From: an uncultured Pseudomonas sp.
GTDB taxonomy: Bacteria > Pseudomonadota > Gammaproteobacteria > Pseudomonadales > Pseudomonadaceae
Assembly: GCF_946886105.1 (NCBI RefSeq)
Contig: NZ_CAMPHV010000005.1
Location: 62,001 to 126,000, forward strand
Reading direction: 5' to 3'
Length of the DNA: 64,000 nucleotides
Part shown: positions 9,537 to 18,602 of the stretch, in pieces
How positions within the stretch are numbered: position 1 is the first letter of the stretch
How the letters are laid out: every line of letters starts with the position of its first letter
Translations under genes and position numbers: made by a program
Notes under the pieces: generated by a model
Database searches by the model: none
What the model was told of the DNA's origin: nothing
Seen by the model: the letters and a program-made list of their open reading frames with translations, nothing else

Positions 9537-10238
9537 ATGGGCGCCCAATGGAAAGCCAAACCTAAAGAAGCCGCCGCCAATGCCAGAGGCAAGATTTTCG
9601 GCCGCCTGGTCAAGGAAATCATGATCGCCGCGCGTAACGGCGCCGATCCGGATATGAACCCCAAATTGCGTTTGGCCGTGCACCAGGCGAAAAAAGCCTC
9701 GATGCCCAAGGACACCCTGGAGCGCGCGATCAAGAAAGGCGCCGGCCTGCTCGGCGAGCACGTGAACTTCGAGCGCGTGACCTACGAGGGCTTCGCCCCG
9801 CATCAGGTGCCGGTGATCATCGAGTGCCTGACCGACAACATCAACCGCACCGTGGCCGAGGTTCGCGTGCTGTTCCGCAAGGGCCAGATGGGCGCCTCCG
9901 GTTCGGTCACCTGGGACTTCGACCATGTCGGCCTGATCGAAGCCGCCCCCGAAGGCGATGCCGACCCTGAGCTGGCGGCGATCGAAGCCGGCGCCCAGGA
10001 TTTCGAAGCGGCCGACGAAGGCAACACCCTGTTCATCACCGAGCTGACCGACCTGGACGCGGTCTGCAAAGCCCTGCCCGAGCAGGGTTTTACCGTGCAA
10101 TCGGCGCACCTGGGCTATCGCCCGAAGAACCCGGTGACCACGCTCAGCGATGCGCAGATGGAAGAAGTCGAAGCCTTCCTCGAAGCCATCGACGCCCATG
10201 ACGACGTACAGAACGTCTATGTCGGGCTGAACGGCTGA
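9537..10238 (+). CDS. YebC/PmpR-family protein (second copy outside the ruvC locus)
   Basis: A 233-residue YebC/TACO1-type protein. The ATG at 9537 starts the family N-terminus [19 protein letters not shown]; a TATAAT box lies at 9440-9445. Family motifs seen are [35 protein letters not shown] and NRTVAEVR. YebC proteins act as transcription regulators or aid translation through difficult proline tracts. The usual yebC sits beside ruvC, which here lies at the opposite end of the window, so this is probably an additional paralogue of unknown target. Confidence 0.85.
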   Translation: MGAQWKAKPKEAAANARGKIFGRLVKEIMIAARNGADPDMNPKLRLAVHQAKKASMPKDTLERAIKKGAGLLGEHVNFERVTYEGFAPHQVPVIIECLTDNINRTVAEVRVLFRKGQMGASGSVTWDFDHVGLIEAAPEGDADPELAAIEAGAQDFEAADEGNTLFITELTDLDAVCKALPEQGFTVQSAHLGYRPKNPVTTLSDAQMEEVEAFLEAIDAHDDVQNVYVGLNG

Positions 10239-10389
10239 CAGGACCAGCCAGGGCGGTCGCCCCGCCCTTCGCCGGTACGCGCAAAAGGACATTGATCACA
10301 ACCCGCAGCACGCAAAGCGGGTAGAATCGCCGCCCGCCGCGCCAACCGCGCCCGTGCACACAAGGACGTTGTCACCCAGGAGTTATACC

Positions 10390-11010
10390 GTGCATAAGTT
10401 TCTCGCCTTGGCAGGCTGCATTCTGCTTACCGCCTGCGCCAGCAATCCACAAAAGATCTATGAGCAATCGGTCAAGGCCGGTAGCGGCCCGATGGCCAGG
10501 AACACCTTGGAGGCCATCCATAACACCCAGGCGATTCCCTTGCCGTTGGCATCCGGCCTGCTCGCCCCGCAATGGCCGATCGGCGCCGACGAGCCGCGCA
10601 TGGATTTCGGCAGTTCGATCTCCAACTACCGGATGTTTTCCCTGGTGCTGAAGAAGGGCGAGCACTACACGCTCAACGTCAACTCGCTGTGCCACGAACC
10701 CTGCTCGGGCTTCAATAAATTGGCGCTCAAGCCGCGTGCACTGCTGCTCGACGCCTACGGCACGGTGATCGCCAACAAACCCACCAGCGCCGCGGCCGTG
10801 GTCGGCCAGATCAACCTGAGCTGGGATGGCGAAGCGCCGGAAGACGGCACCTACTACCTGCTGGTCGCCGCAGACAACGACGCCCTCGGCGAAACCATCG
10901 TGATCGACGATGTGTGGGTGAACAACTCGCCGTTGATGGCGGTGAACGTCGGCATGCAAAGCTCGCCGTTCGGCAAAATCAGCGCCTTCTCCTCCTCGCC
11001 GAAAAACTGA
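10390..11010 (+). CDS. Outer-membrane or periplasmic lipoprotein, MalM-like, function unknown
   Basis: A 206-residue protein starting at GTG 10390, with AGGAG just upstream. The leader VHKFLALAGCILLTAC carries a lipobox (LTAC), so the mature protein is lipidated. The rest is a mixed domain with motifs SNYRMFSLVLKKGEHYTL and LSWDGEAPEDGTYYLLVAA, loosely like MalM-type periplasmic beta-sandwich proteins. There is no operon partner. Lipoprotein status is well supported; the MalM comparison is tentative. Confidence 0.7.
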   Translation: MHKFLALAGCILLTACASNPQKIYEQSVKAGSGPMARNTLEAIHNTQAIPLPLASGLLAPQWPIGADEPRMDFGSSISNYRMFSLVLKKGEHYTLNVNSLCHEPCSGFNKLALKPRALLLDAYGTVIANKPTSAAAVVGQINLSWDGEAPEDGTYYLLVAADNDALGETIVIDDVWVNNSPLMAVNVGMQSSPFGKISAFSSSPKN

Positions 11011-11108
11011 CCCATGCGCAAAGCCCAGGTCGACGTTCAGCAGAACTCGATCGGGCAACCCCACACTCGCCGCGGACTGCCTCCCCCGCAATCCATCACG
11101 CGGCCCTT

Positions 11109-11139
11109 GTAGCCCGGATAAGCCCCAGCGCAATCCGGG
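11109..11139. repeat. REP-type unit
   Basis: A single palindromic unit starting GTAGCCCGGATAAGCCC and ending CAATCCGGG, downstream of the lipoprotein gene. It may help end or stabilise that transcript. Confidence 0.65.
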
Positions 11140-11201
11140 TTGTTCTTCCCCCACGACAGTTCCGACACCCGACTCGCCACGCCTGAGCTAGTCTGTTCCA
11201 C

Positions 11202-12014
11202 ATGACTTTCCTGCCGCCTAAACGCTTTGCCTGGTTATTGACCGCCATCCTGGCCGGCATTCCGTTGCCGTGGGCGCGGGCTGAGGTAGCTGCTCAGCCG
11301 CCCGTTCGCGTGGGTTATATCGACTTCCCGCCCTATTCCTATACCGATGAGCGAGGCCAGCCGGCCGGGCATTTGCTGGAGTTTTTCGAGCAAGTGGCGC
11401 AACGCGCCGGCTACCGGACGCAGTTTATCGAGTACCCCAGTTACCGCTTGTTCAAGACGATGGAAAACGGCTCGATCGATATGTGCCCCTCGCTCATCCG
11501 GCATCCAGTGATGTCGCAGTACACCCTGCGCAGCCGCTACCTGATTGCCCGGGTATTGCTGAATCTCTATTACCAAGGTCAACCGCCGCCGACGCAGCTC
11601 GACGAGCTGCGCAACACACGAGTTCTGCTGATCCAGGGTCTGGTTTACCCCGGTTCGCCTCTGGCGGTTGTGGCCGAGAATCCGGCCAATGGCGTGCTCA
11701 CCAGCACAGCCCCAACTCACAGAGCGGCGGCGCAAATGATGTATCTGCAACGGGCCGACTACCTGCTCGACTATCAGGACCCGGCGGAATCCGGGTTCAG
11801 GGAGGCCGGTCTGCCGGTGCTGCCGCATGTCACCCTGTTGCAGCAGGACTTCACCATGGCGTTCTCCCAAGCGTCGCCCCGTGCCAGGCAACTGCGCGAC
11901 GACTTCGACGGCGCCATCGAGGCGCTGCGGGCCGCTGGCCAGTTACCGGAAAAGTACCGCGCCATCTTTCCTTATGCCGACGAAGCGCAAGATCCGCCCA
12001 CGCCGGCCCAATAA
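11202..12014 (+). CDS. Periplasmic solute-binding protein, family 3 (amino-acid type)
   Basis: A 270-residue protein with a signal peptide ending near PLPWARAEV. The mature N-terminus VRVGYIDFPPYSYTDERG leads into HLLEFFEQVAQRAGY, the opening of SBP_bac_3 domains that bind polar amino acids or act as sensory receptors. No permease or ATPase genes are adjacent, so it is an orphan receptor; the ligand is unknown. The ordering IDMCPSLIRHP replaces the more usual D..x.G...T segment, so binding specificity may be atypical. Confidence 0.75.
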   Translation: MTFLPPKRFAWLLTAILAGIPLPWARAEVAAQPPVRVGYIDFPPYSYTDERGQPAGHLLEFFEQVAQRAGYRTQFIEYPSYRLFKTMENGSIDMCPSLIRHPVMSQYTLRSRYLIARVLLNLYYQGQPPPTQLDELRNTRVLLIQGLVYPGSPLAVVAENPANGVLTSTAPTHRAAAQMMYLQRADYLLDYQDPAESGFREAGLPVLPHVTLLQQDFTMAFSQASPRARQLRDDFDGAIEALRAAGQLPEKYRAIFPYADEAQDPPTPAQ

Positions 12015-12198
12015 GCCCCCGGCGAGCGTGCACGATTGTACTGACCGCCGTGCAAGCCGCAGCGTCCGGCAAGCAGCTGCGCGCCTGCGCCAAGTCGGTT
12101 AAGCGGATATGCCGGCTTATTGATCTCAAGCAAGAAGCCCCGCGCACGACGCCTTAGGCTATGACGGCCAAATCGCCCACCGTCATTGCGAGGTTTAG

Positions 12199-12525
12199 AT
12201 GAGCATCACGTCCGCCAGCATCTGCGCAGCCGCCGAGCAACTGCATGGCCTTGTCGGTTTCAATGCGAAAACCGGCCACTACATCGTGCGTTTCAGCGAG
12301 GACTCGTTCGGCATGGATGTGCCGGACACCAGTATCACGCCGGTCTCCGAATTCGTCTGGAGCCCGCTCGAGGGCGACCTGATGAGCCTCAGCCGCGCCC
12401 GCCTGCAATTGCTGCTCGACCAGAGCATCGACGACCGTCTGAATATCGGCGAGGCGTTGCGCGTGTATATGCGCCGTCAGGATCTGCCGGAAATCACCGC
12501 ACAACGCAGCCTGCGGCCGGCCTGA
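12199..12525 (+). CDS. Conserved small protein of unknown function
   Basis: A 108-residue protein beginning MSITSASICAAAEQLHG. No signal peptide, membrane helix or known motif was recognised; it is predicted soluble and acidic. It converges on the FHA gene with a gap of 44 bp. It looks like a real gene by codon use and start, but no function is proposed. Confidence 0.55.
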   Translation: MSITSASICAAAEQLHGLVGFNAKTGHYIVRFSEDSFGMDVPDTSITPVSEFVWSPLEGDLMSLSRARLQLLLDQSIDDRLNIGEALRVYMRRQDLPEITAQRSLRPA

Positions 12526-12569
12526 ATTCAGCCAGCCCCAAAGGCGCTCGACTGGCGGTTCTCGCCGCT

Positions 12570-13466
12570 TTAAAAAAACAGCTGAACGACCGCCAATGCG
12601 CCGACCACGCAGAGCAGCGCGACGGCCACCGCGACGATCAGCAAGGGTTTGTTCGAGCGCATATCGCCAGCGGCAGCGGGCGCCGATTTCGCGCTCGGGT
12701 TCGGCTGCGCAGCGGCGCGTAGCGGGTTGGCCCTGGCCACCGGCTGAGCGGCCGCCGCCCGCGGCGGCGGCGAGTTGCGGATAGGTTTGGGCAGGTCGAT
12801 GGCGCGCATGAACACAGTGGCGTCTTCGTCTTCGACCTGGGCGACCGCGACCTTGGGGCCGATCACCAGCAGGCTCACCGAGCCCATCTTCACCTGGTCG
12901 CCCGGTTGCAACACGGCGGTGCCGACCTTCTGCTGGTTGACCATCACGCCATTGGCCGAGGCCAGGTCTTTGACTTCCAGCACATCGTCCTTGAGGTAGA
13001 ACTCGCAGTGCCGTCGCGACAGCTCCAGGTCGCTGAAACACAGCTCACACTTGCTCGAACGGCCGAAAGTCATCGAGCCGTTGATATGAAACTTCTTGCC
13101 TTCGTGCTCGCCGCTGATCACCTGTACGAACCAGCGCGCGGTGGGTTCGCTCTTGACCTTGCTCTTGGCCGGATCGACCAGCAGCATCTCGACGGCGCCG
13201 ATGCGCACACGGTCGTTCGGGCGTAGCTGGAAACGCGCGGCGATGCGCTCGTCGTTGACCAACACGCCACCGACCAAAGGGTCGCCCTGGCTGGAGACAT
13301 CGGTGAGGTAATAGAAGCCCTGATCCTGGCGAATTTCCGCATGGAAAGGAGCGATACCCGGATCGGCCAGCACCAGGTTGTTGCGGCCATCCCGGCCAAT
13401 GGTGAAGCGCTCCTCCACCAACCATATCGGCGCTTGGCGGTTGTCGCTGAAGTGAATCCTGAGCAT
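12570..13466 (-). CDS. Membrane-anchored protein with two FHA domains
   Basis: A 298-residue protein. FHA 1 (about residues 20-95) shows FTIGRDGRNNLVLADPGIA and HAEI; FHA 2 (about 125-195) shows GRSSKCELCFSDLELSRRH. Both keep the GR...S/N..H core that reads phosphothreonine. A proline/alanine-rich linker leads to a C-terminal helix (LLIVAVAVALLCVVGALAVV), giving tail-anchored topology. It is the last gene of a phosphatase-kinase-FHA operon, so it is probably the phospho-reader or substrate of that kinase. Confidence 0.88.
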   Translation of the reverse strand: MLRIHFSDNRQAPIWLVEERFTIGRDGRNNLVLADPGIAPFHAEIRQDQGFYYLTDVSSQGDPLVGGVLVNDERIAARFQLRPNDRVRIGAVEMLLVDPAKSKVKSEPTARWFVQVISGEHEGKKFHINGSMTFGRSSKCELCFSDLELSRRHCEFYLKDDVLEVKDLASANGVMVNQQKVGTAVLQPGDQVKMGSVSLLVIGPKVAVAQVEDEDATVFMRAIDLPKPIRNSPPPRAAAAQPVARANPLRAAAQPNPSAKSAPAAAGDMRSNKPLLIVAVAVALLCVVGALAVVQLFF

Positions 13467-13478
13467 TCGACGCTTACC

Positions 13479-14996
13479 TCAATCGTTGAAGAGGTTGTTC
13501 CATAGACGTTTGATCGGGTTCTGCCGGGCCGGTTGGGCATCCGACGCGCGGGTCGTCGTGGTGCTCCGCGCCTTGTTCGCCGGCCGCTGTGCCAGACGAA
13601 TGCGCTGCTCATGCTCGGCCAGCAGTTGCAGCAGCCTGTCGTTGGCCGGTGCTACCTCCAGGCCCTGATTAATATAGGCCAGTGCATCGTTGAATTCGCG
13701 GCGCTGGTAGGCTGCTTCGCTGCGTTCGATAAAGCGCTGCGCGACACGCTCGAGACCGGCCAGGGCGAGCAAGTTATCCGGCTCCCAGGCCAGCACCTGA
13801 CGAAAGTAATAGGTTGCACTGTCGTCTTCAGGCTGCAGCAATTGCCCCTCGCCGAGGCGCTGCTCGGCTTGCGCCAGATAAGCCTCGATGCGGGCCTGCA
13901 ATACCCGCCGCAAGCCATCGAGCGCGCCAGCGTGCTCGGCATCCAGCGCCAATGCCTGACGGAAATAAAAATCGGCGTTATCCAGCGGCGGTTCGAGCAG
14001 TTGCCCCTCATCGAGACGCTGCTCGCCCTTGGCCAGGTAGTCGGCGATCCGTTGCTGCTGGTAGAGGTAGTAGCCGCCAGTGGCAGCGCTGCCCAGCAGC
14101 ACGGTAACCAGCAGCCACAGCCATAGAGGGCGAGTCTGACGCTGCCGCACCTTGGCCCGTTGCGGCGCTGGCGCGATCTGCGTGCTACCCAGGTCGGGCC
14201 CGCACATCTCGTCCAGGCTGGCCAACAGCACGCGGCAATCGGCGAAGCGCTCGTCCGGGTCCTTGGCCAGCATTCTGTCGAGCAGCCATTGGTACTCGCG
14301 CAACGGCCCGGGCAACTCGGGCACGGCCATTTGCACGTGATTCATCACGGTTTGCGGATAACTGGCGCCACGGAAGGCATTGGTGCCGGTGAGCATCTCC
14401 AGCAGTATCACGCCCAGGCTGTAGATATCGCTGCGCGCATCCAGCGCCTGGCACTGCGCCTGTTCCGGGCTGCTGTAGGCCGGGCTGCCGACGGCGATGC
14501 CGAATTGGGTGAGATCGTGATCCAACTCCACTTCCTTGGCCACACCGAAATCGGTGATCACCGCCGTACCGTCGTCGCGAAAGAGAATATTGGCCGGCTT
14601 GATATCGCGGTGCACCAAGCCCTTTTCATGCACCACGGCCAGACCGCTGGCGATCTGCCGGACGATCTCCAGGGCACGCTGCGGCGCGAAGATTTCGCCC
14701 CGGTGTTGCGCCAGATCGCCGCCGGGGACGAACTCCATCGCCAGGTAGTAACGGCCGTCGGCTAACTGGTCGATGTCGTAGATGGTGATGATCGAGGGGT
14801 GATGCAGGGAGGCGACGATATGGCCTTCCTTGATAAAGCGCTGGCTGAAGGCCTGGTCGTCGGCGCTCAGCAACACCTTCACCGCGACCTTGCGGTGCAG
14901 CGATTGCTGGGTGGCGAGGTAGACCTCGGCCATGCCGCCTTGGCCGAGCAGGCCGTGTACCTTATAGCCGGGTATTTCGATCAAGGTTTCACTCAT
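13479..14996 (-). CDS. Transmembrane Ser/Thr protein kinase (Hanks type) with extracytoplasmic repeats
   Basis: A 505-residue protein with its start at 14996, overlapping the phosphatase stop by ATGA. The kinase domain (about residues 1-265) has GQGGMAEVY, the lysine of VAVKVL, the catalytic loop HRDIKPANIL and DFG in ITDFGVAKE, so it should be active. A single helix (LWLWLLVTVLLGSA, near residue 295) is followed by three TPR-like repeats starting at GEQRLDEGQLL and EQRLGEGQLLQ, placed outside the inner membrane. It probably senses an envelope signal and phosphorylates cytosolic partners such as the neighbouring FHA protein. Confidence 0.9.
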   Translation of the reverse strand: MSETLIEIPGYKVHGLLGQGGMAEVYLATQQSLHRKVAVKVLLSADDQAFSQRFIKEGHIVASLHHPSIITIYDIDQLADGRYYLAMEFVPGGDLAQHRGEIFAPQRALEIVRQIASGLAVVHEKGLVHRDIKPANILFRDDGTAVITDFGVAKEVELDHDLTQFGIAVGSPAYSSPEQAQCQALDARSDIYSLGVILLEMLTGTNAFRGASYPQTVMNHVQMAVPELPGPLREYQWLLDRMLAKDPDERFADCRVLLASLDEMCGPDLGSTQIAPAPQRAKVRQRQTRPLWLWLLVTVLLGSAATGGYYLYQQQRIADYLAKGEQRLDEGQLLEPPLDNADFYFRQALALDAEHAGALDGLRRVLQARIEAYLAQAEQRLGEGQLLQPEDDSATYYFRQVLAWEPDNLLALAGLERVAQRFIERSEAAYQRREFNDALAYINQGLEVAPANDRLLQLLAEHEQRIRLAQRPANKARSTTTTRASDAQPARQNPIKRLWNNLFND

Positions 14997-15802
14997 GGCT
15001 GCTGCCCCGCATCGGGCGATTTCTTGCGCAGGCTGAACAGGCGGCTGAGCAAACCGCGCGGCCTGCTCTCCTCGCTCGGCGGCGGCACGCTGCGGGCCAA
15101 GACGATGCAGGAAATATTGTCCTTGCCGCCCATGCGATTGGCTGCGTCGATCAGCTGCGTCACCAACTCGTCGAGGGTCTGCGCGTTGCTGCACAGCTGG
15201 TGAATCTGCTCGTCGTCGAGTTCGCCGGTCAACCCGTCGCTGCACAGCAGGAGCAATTCGTCGGTGCCCAGGTGGCCGTGTATCGCGCCCACTTCGAGCG
15301 TTTCATCGTCGCGCCCCAGACAACGCAGGATCACATTGCGCTGCGGATGGTTACGCGCTTCGCCGGGGCTCATCTGCCCGGCGTCGATCATCGACTGCAC
15401 CCAGCTGTGGTCCTGGGTCAGGCGCTCGATACGCTCGGCGCCGACCCGATAGGCGCGGCTGTCGCCGACCCAGGCGATCTCGAAAGCGCCGCCGGCGAAG
15501 CGCACCGCGACCACCGTGGTGCCCATGCCGCGGCCTTGGCTATCGCTGGCCGCGGCGGCGACGATCGCGCGATTGGCCCGGTGCACCGCATCGACCAGGG
15601 ACGCGTCGACGGCGCAGGCGCTCTGCAAGGTTTCCAGCGCCAAGGCACTGGCCACCTCACCGCAACTATGCCCGCCCATGCCGTCGGCCACCGCCCACAG
15701 GTTCAGGTCGGGGCAGCACAGCACGGCATCCTCGTTGTGCCCGCGCACCTGGCCGGCGACGCTTTGTCCGGCATATATCAGGGTTTCTTCGATCAAGGTC
15801 AT
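14993..15802 (-). CDS. PP2C-family Ser/Thr protein phosphatase
   Basis: A 269-residue phosphatase. It has the metal-binding motifs ADGMGGHSCGE, GMGTTVVAVRF, WVGDSRAYR, LLLCSDGLTGEL and GGKDNISCIVL in PP2C order. It is the first gene of the operon and is translationally coupled (ATGA overlap) to the kinase. The pair sets phosphorylation of shared Ser/Thr targets. Similar pairs accompany type VI secretion in some pseudomonads, but no type VI genes are in this window. Confidence 0.92.
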   Translation of the reverse strand: MTLIEETLIYAGQSVAGQVRGHNEDAVLCCPDLNLWAVADGMGGHSCGEVASALALETLQSACAVDASLVDAVHRANRAIVAAAASDSQGRGMGTTVVAVRFAGGAFEIAWVGDSRAYRVGAERIERLTQDHSWVQSMIDAGQMSPGEARNHPQRNVILRCLGRDDETLEVGAIHGHLGTDELLLLCSDGLTGELDDEQIHQLCSNAQTLDELVTQLIDAANRMGGKDNISCIVLARSVPPPSEESRPRGLLSRLFSLRKKSPDAGQQP

Positions 15803-16009
15803 CGGCTGCTTCTGGAGCCGGGGAACCGCCCCGGCGAACGCACAAGAGCGCCCATGATGCGGCCGTGCAGCGCGGCTGTCACCGGTATAAGGGGAAATTT
15901 GCCGGCGAACTGTTAACCAGTCGAACAGTCGCCGCCCGCTGACCGCGCCTTATTGCGCCTGCCAGGTTATGCTTGGCCGCGCAGCAAAACTTCAACCCTC
16001 CGACAGCGG

Positions 16010-16426
16010 ATGCCCGATCTGTACTACCGCGCCCTCCCCGCTCCGCTCAAACCGCTCGCGGAAAAATTCTACCGGGCGCAACGTAGCGCCATACGCAGCC
16101 ATTCCACGGATCAGCTATGGGTCGCCCAGCAAGGCGAGATCTGCGCGGCATTGTGCCTGCGCCCGGTCGAGTCGGGACTGTGGCTGACCAGCCTGCTGGT
16201 CGCGCCGTCGCTACGTGGCCAGGGCATCGCAAGCCGCTTGATCGAGCACGCACTGGCCGATCGCAGCGAGCCGGTCTGGCTATTTTGTCATCCGCAATTG
16301 ACGGCGTTTTACCGGCGCCTTGGCTTCACGCCCTGCGACGCGCTGCCCCATAGCCTCAGCCAACGCCTGCAGCGCTACCAGCGCAGCAAACAACTGATCG
16401 CCCTGATGCGCGTGCCGACTTCATAG
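16010..16426 (+). CDS. GNAT-family N-acetyltransferase
   Basis: A 138-residue protein from the ATG at 16010 (N-terminus MPDLYYRALPAPL). The acetyl-CoA loop is visible in LLVAPSLRGQGIASRLIEHAL, split here as LLVAPSLRGQGIAS and RLIEHAL, followed by FYRRLGFTPCD. These are motifs A and B of the GNAT fold. It stands alone between the phosphatase operon and the MFS gene; the substrate is unknown. Confidence 0.82.
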   Translation: MPDLYYRALPAPLKPLAEKFYRAQRSAIRSHSTDQLWVAQQGEICAALCLRPVESGLWLTSLLVAPSLRGQGIASRLIEHALADRSEPVWLFCHPQLTAFYRRLGFTPCDALPHSLSQRLQRYQRSKQLIALMRVPTS

Positions 16427-16485
16427 AGAGACGGGAAGCATCGACGGCTTCGGCGCCGCGCATCGTTCAGCCAGCCGCAACTCGC

Positions 16486-17694
16486 TCACCGCGCCAGTGC
16501 CACACCCAGCGCCGGCCGCGGGCGCAACAGATGAAAGGCGCTAAATGCCGTCACAGCGAATACGCAGTTCAGCACCAGCATGGGCCAAGCCGTGCCATCC
16601 GCCAGCATGCTCAGCAGCACGCCGCTGCACGTCGCCCCCGCCATCTGTGCAAAGCCCATGAACCCAGCCGCCAAACCGGCGCGATGCGCATTGGGGATGA
16701 CCGCCCCGGCCACCGAGGCCGGCAGCAACATGCCGCCGCCCAAGGTAACCAGCACCTGTGGGATCGACAGCCCCAGCACCGACAGACCGAACAGCAGGTA
16801 GACCGCCAGGGTGGTGACGCCACCGAGCGCGACCAGCACCGCGCCTATGGCCACGATTTTCTCGGGCCCCAACTGCATGATCCGGCGCTGGGTAAACAAC
16901 GCACCGACGATCAGTGCCGAGACGATCGCACCGAAGGTAAGGCCATATTGCGCCGGGCTCAGCTCGAGCAAGCCGATATACACCGCCGAAGAGCCGGCCA
17001 CCACCGCGAACATCGCCCCATAGGTACAGGCCAGCGTCAGCGCCAGGGCGCGAAACGAAGCGGCGCGCAGCAGGTCGGCGTAATTGCCGGCGAGAAGGCG
17101 TAACTGCCCGGCCTGCGGGTCGAGGTTGCGGTTGCTCTCGCGATATAGGCCCAACACCGCCAGCAGCGCGCCGAAGCCGATCGCCAAGGCCAGCAGAATA
17201 GGCGCACGCCAGCCGCCATACAGGGTCAACACACCGCCGATCATCGGCGACAAAGCGATCGCGCAGAGCATGCCGATCACCGTCAACGCCAATGCCGGAC
17301 CGGCTTGCGCCTGCCACACATCCCGCACGATGGCCCGCGCCAGCACCAGTGCGGCACAGGCACTGAGCCCTTGCAGCACGCGGGCGGCGACGAACTCGCC
17401 CATGCTGCTGGCCAACAGCATCCACAGCGTGGCCAACAGGTACACCGCCAGGCCGGCGAGCAATACCGGACGCCGGCCGATGCGGTCGGACAACGGCCCC
17501 AGCCACAGCTGGCCGAGACCAAAGGCGGCGACGAAGGCCGACAGCGCCAGCAGACTGCTGCCCGGACGTGCCGACATGATCAGCTCGATGGCTCCGAGGC
17601 TGGGGATGATCAGTTGCGTGGAAATCTCCCCCAATGCGGTCAAGACAACCAGCATCAGCAACAGACTGCGGGACGGCGATGGATAGGTTTGCAT
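16486..17694 (-). CDS. MFS drug-efflux transporter (Bcr/CflA type)
   Basis: A 402-residue transporter with about 12 predicted membrane segments. The loop 2-3 signature is GPLSDRIGRRPVLLAG, and the motif ARAIVRDVW after helix 4 is typical of Bcr/CflA exporters, which use the proton gradient to export drugs. It is divergent from a TetR gene; the 246-bp gap contains a 15-bp palindrome 29 bp before the MFS start, suggesting direct repression by that regulator. Confidence 0.87.
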   Translation of the reverse strand: MQTYPSPSRSLLLMLVVLTALGEISTQLIIPSLGAIELIMSARPGSSLLALSAFVAAFGLGQLWLGPLSDRIGRRPVLLAGLAVYLLATLWMLLASSMGEFVAARVLQGLSACAALVLARAIVRDVWQAQAGPALALTVIGMLCAIALSPMIGGVLTLYGGWRAPILLALAIGFGALLAVLGLYRESNRNLDPQAGQLRLLAGNYADLLRAASFRALALTLACTYGAMFAVVAGSSAVYIGLLELSPAQYGLTFGAIVSALIVGALFTQRRIMQLGPEKIVAIGAVLVALGGVTTLAVYLLFGLSVLGLSIPQVLVTLGGGMLLPASVAGAVIPNAHRAGLAAGFMGFAQMAGATCSGVLLSMLADGTAWPMLVLNCVFAVTAFSAFHLLRPRPALGVALAR

Positions 17695-17722
17695 GGTGGG
17701 TGTCCTGTACTTTGCGCTCGAT

Positions 17723-17737
17723 TCGAGACGTTCTCGA
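17723..17737. promoter_or_regulatory. Candidate TetR operator between divergent MFS and TetR genes
   Basis: A perfect palindrome, TCGAGA-CGT-TCTCGA, lies 29 bp before the MFS start codon. An AT-rich stretch (17739-17800) next to it has several TATAAT-like boxes and should hold the promoters. The size and position fit a TetR dimer site; binding is inferred. Confidence 0.45.
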
Positions 17738-17940
17738 TTCTTTACATTTCAACCATAATATTATCGATCATATTACGTCTATAATTTATTTATCTTAACC
17801 CCTGCCACCGGTCGCCATACTCAGGCGTGCCATCATCGGCGGCCGAGAAAGTGACCAGCGCAAAGCAGTCGCGGACTAAGGCGAATTACAGGTATAAGAT
17901 GACGGTCAGCATCTGAACTCAGGCAACACCGGGAATCCCT

Positions 17941-18510
17941 ATGCGTTATTCAGAAGACCATAAAGCCCAGACCCGCCAGCGCATCATCGATGAGGCCGCG
18001 CGGCTGTTTCGTCGCGACGGCGTCGGCGCTACCGGCCTGCAACCGCTGATGAAAACCCTGGGGCTGACCCACGGCGGTTTCTACGCGCACTTCACATCGA
18101 AAGACGAGCTGGTGGAAACCGCCCTGCGCCACAGCGTCGAAAAGCTCGACGCGGTCACTGCGGCGATGACCGATAACGACAAGCCGCTGGCCGGCCTGAT
18201 CAATGGTTATCTATCGACAGCGCACCGCGCCAATCCGGGCGAAGGTTGCCCATTGCCGACCCTATCCGCTGAGCTGGGCCAGCGCGGCGCCCCCAGCCCG
18301 ACCACCGACGCTATGGTGCGCAGCCGTCTTGGCACGATCGAAGCCGGTCTCGACGGCGAGCATGCCGCGGATCAGAGCGTATTGATCCTCAGCGCCATGG
18401 TCGGCGCCCTGCTGCTGTCGCGCAGCGTCAACGACGCCGAGCTGTCCGACCGCCTGCTGCAAACCACTCGCCGCCTGTTGATCGAACAGAACACCGACGA
18501 AACCGCCTGA
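17941..18510 (+). CDS. TetR/AcrR-family transcriptional regulator
   Basis: A 189-residue protein. The N-terminal helix-turn-helix is visible in RQRIIDEAARLFRRDGVGATG and LTHGGFYAHFTSKDELV, written here in two parts of one domain. The C-terminal half has CPLPTLSAELGQ and SAMVGALLLSRSV, as in regulators related to TetR_C_33. It is divergent from the MFS exporter and probably represses it until a ligand binds. Confidence 0.88.
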   Translation: MRYSEDHKAQTRQRIIDEAARLFRRDGVGATGLQPLMKTLGLTHGGFYAHFTSKDELVETALRHSVEKLDAVTAAMTDNDKPLAGLINGYLSTAHRANPGEGCPLPTLSAELGQRGAPSPTTDAMVRSRLGTIEAGLDGEHAADQSVLILSAMVGALLLSRSVNDAELSDRLLQTTRRLLIEQNTDETA

Positions 18511-18536
18511 GCGGATACCGTACAACCCCGCGAAAC

Positions 18537-18570
18537 ACAAAAAAGCGGACAACCCTTGCAGGTTGTCCGC
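18537..18570 (-). terminator. Rho-independent terminator after ahpF
   Basis: A perfect 10-bp stem, GCGGACAACC/GGTTGTCCGC, runs from 18545 to 18570 and is followed on the minus strand by a run of T. The reverse side is less U-rich, but it may also serve the convergent TetR gene. Confidence 0.85.
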
Positions 18571-18602
18571 TTCGCCCTAACCCCAGCGGTCAGGTGTTGC
18601 GA

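Noticed and set aside
12570..15802. Part of a type VI secretion cluster
   Set aside because: Kinase, phosphatase and FHA genes can belong to such clusters, but no tss genes occur in the window.
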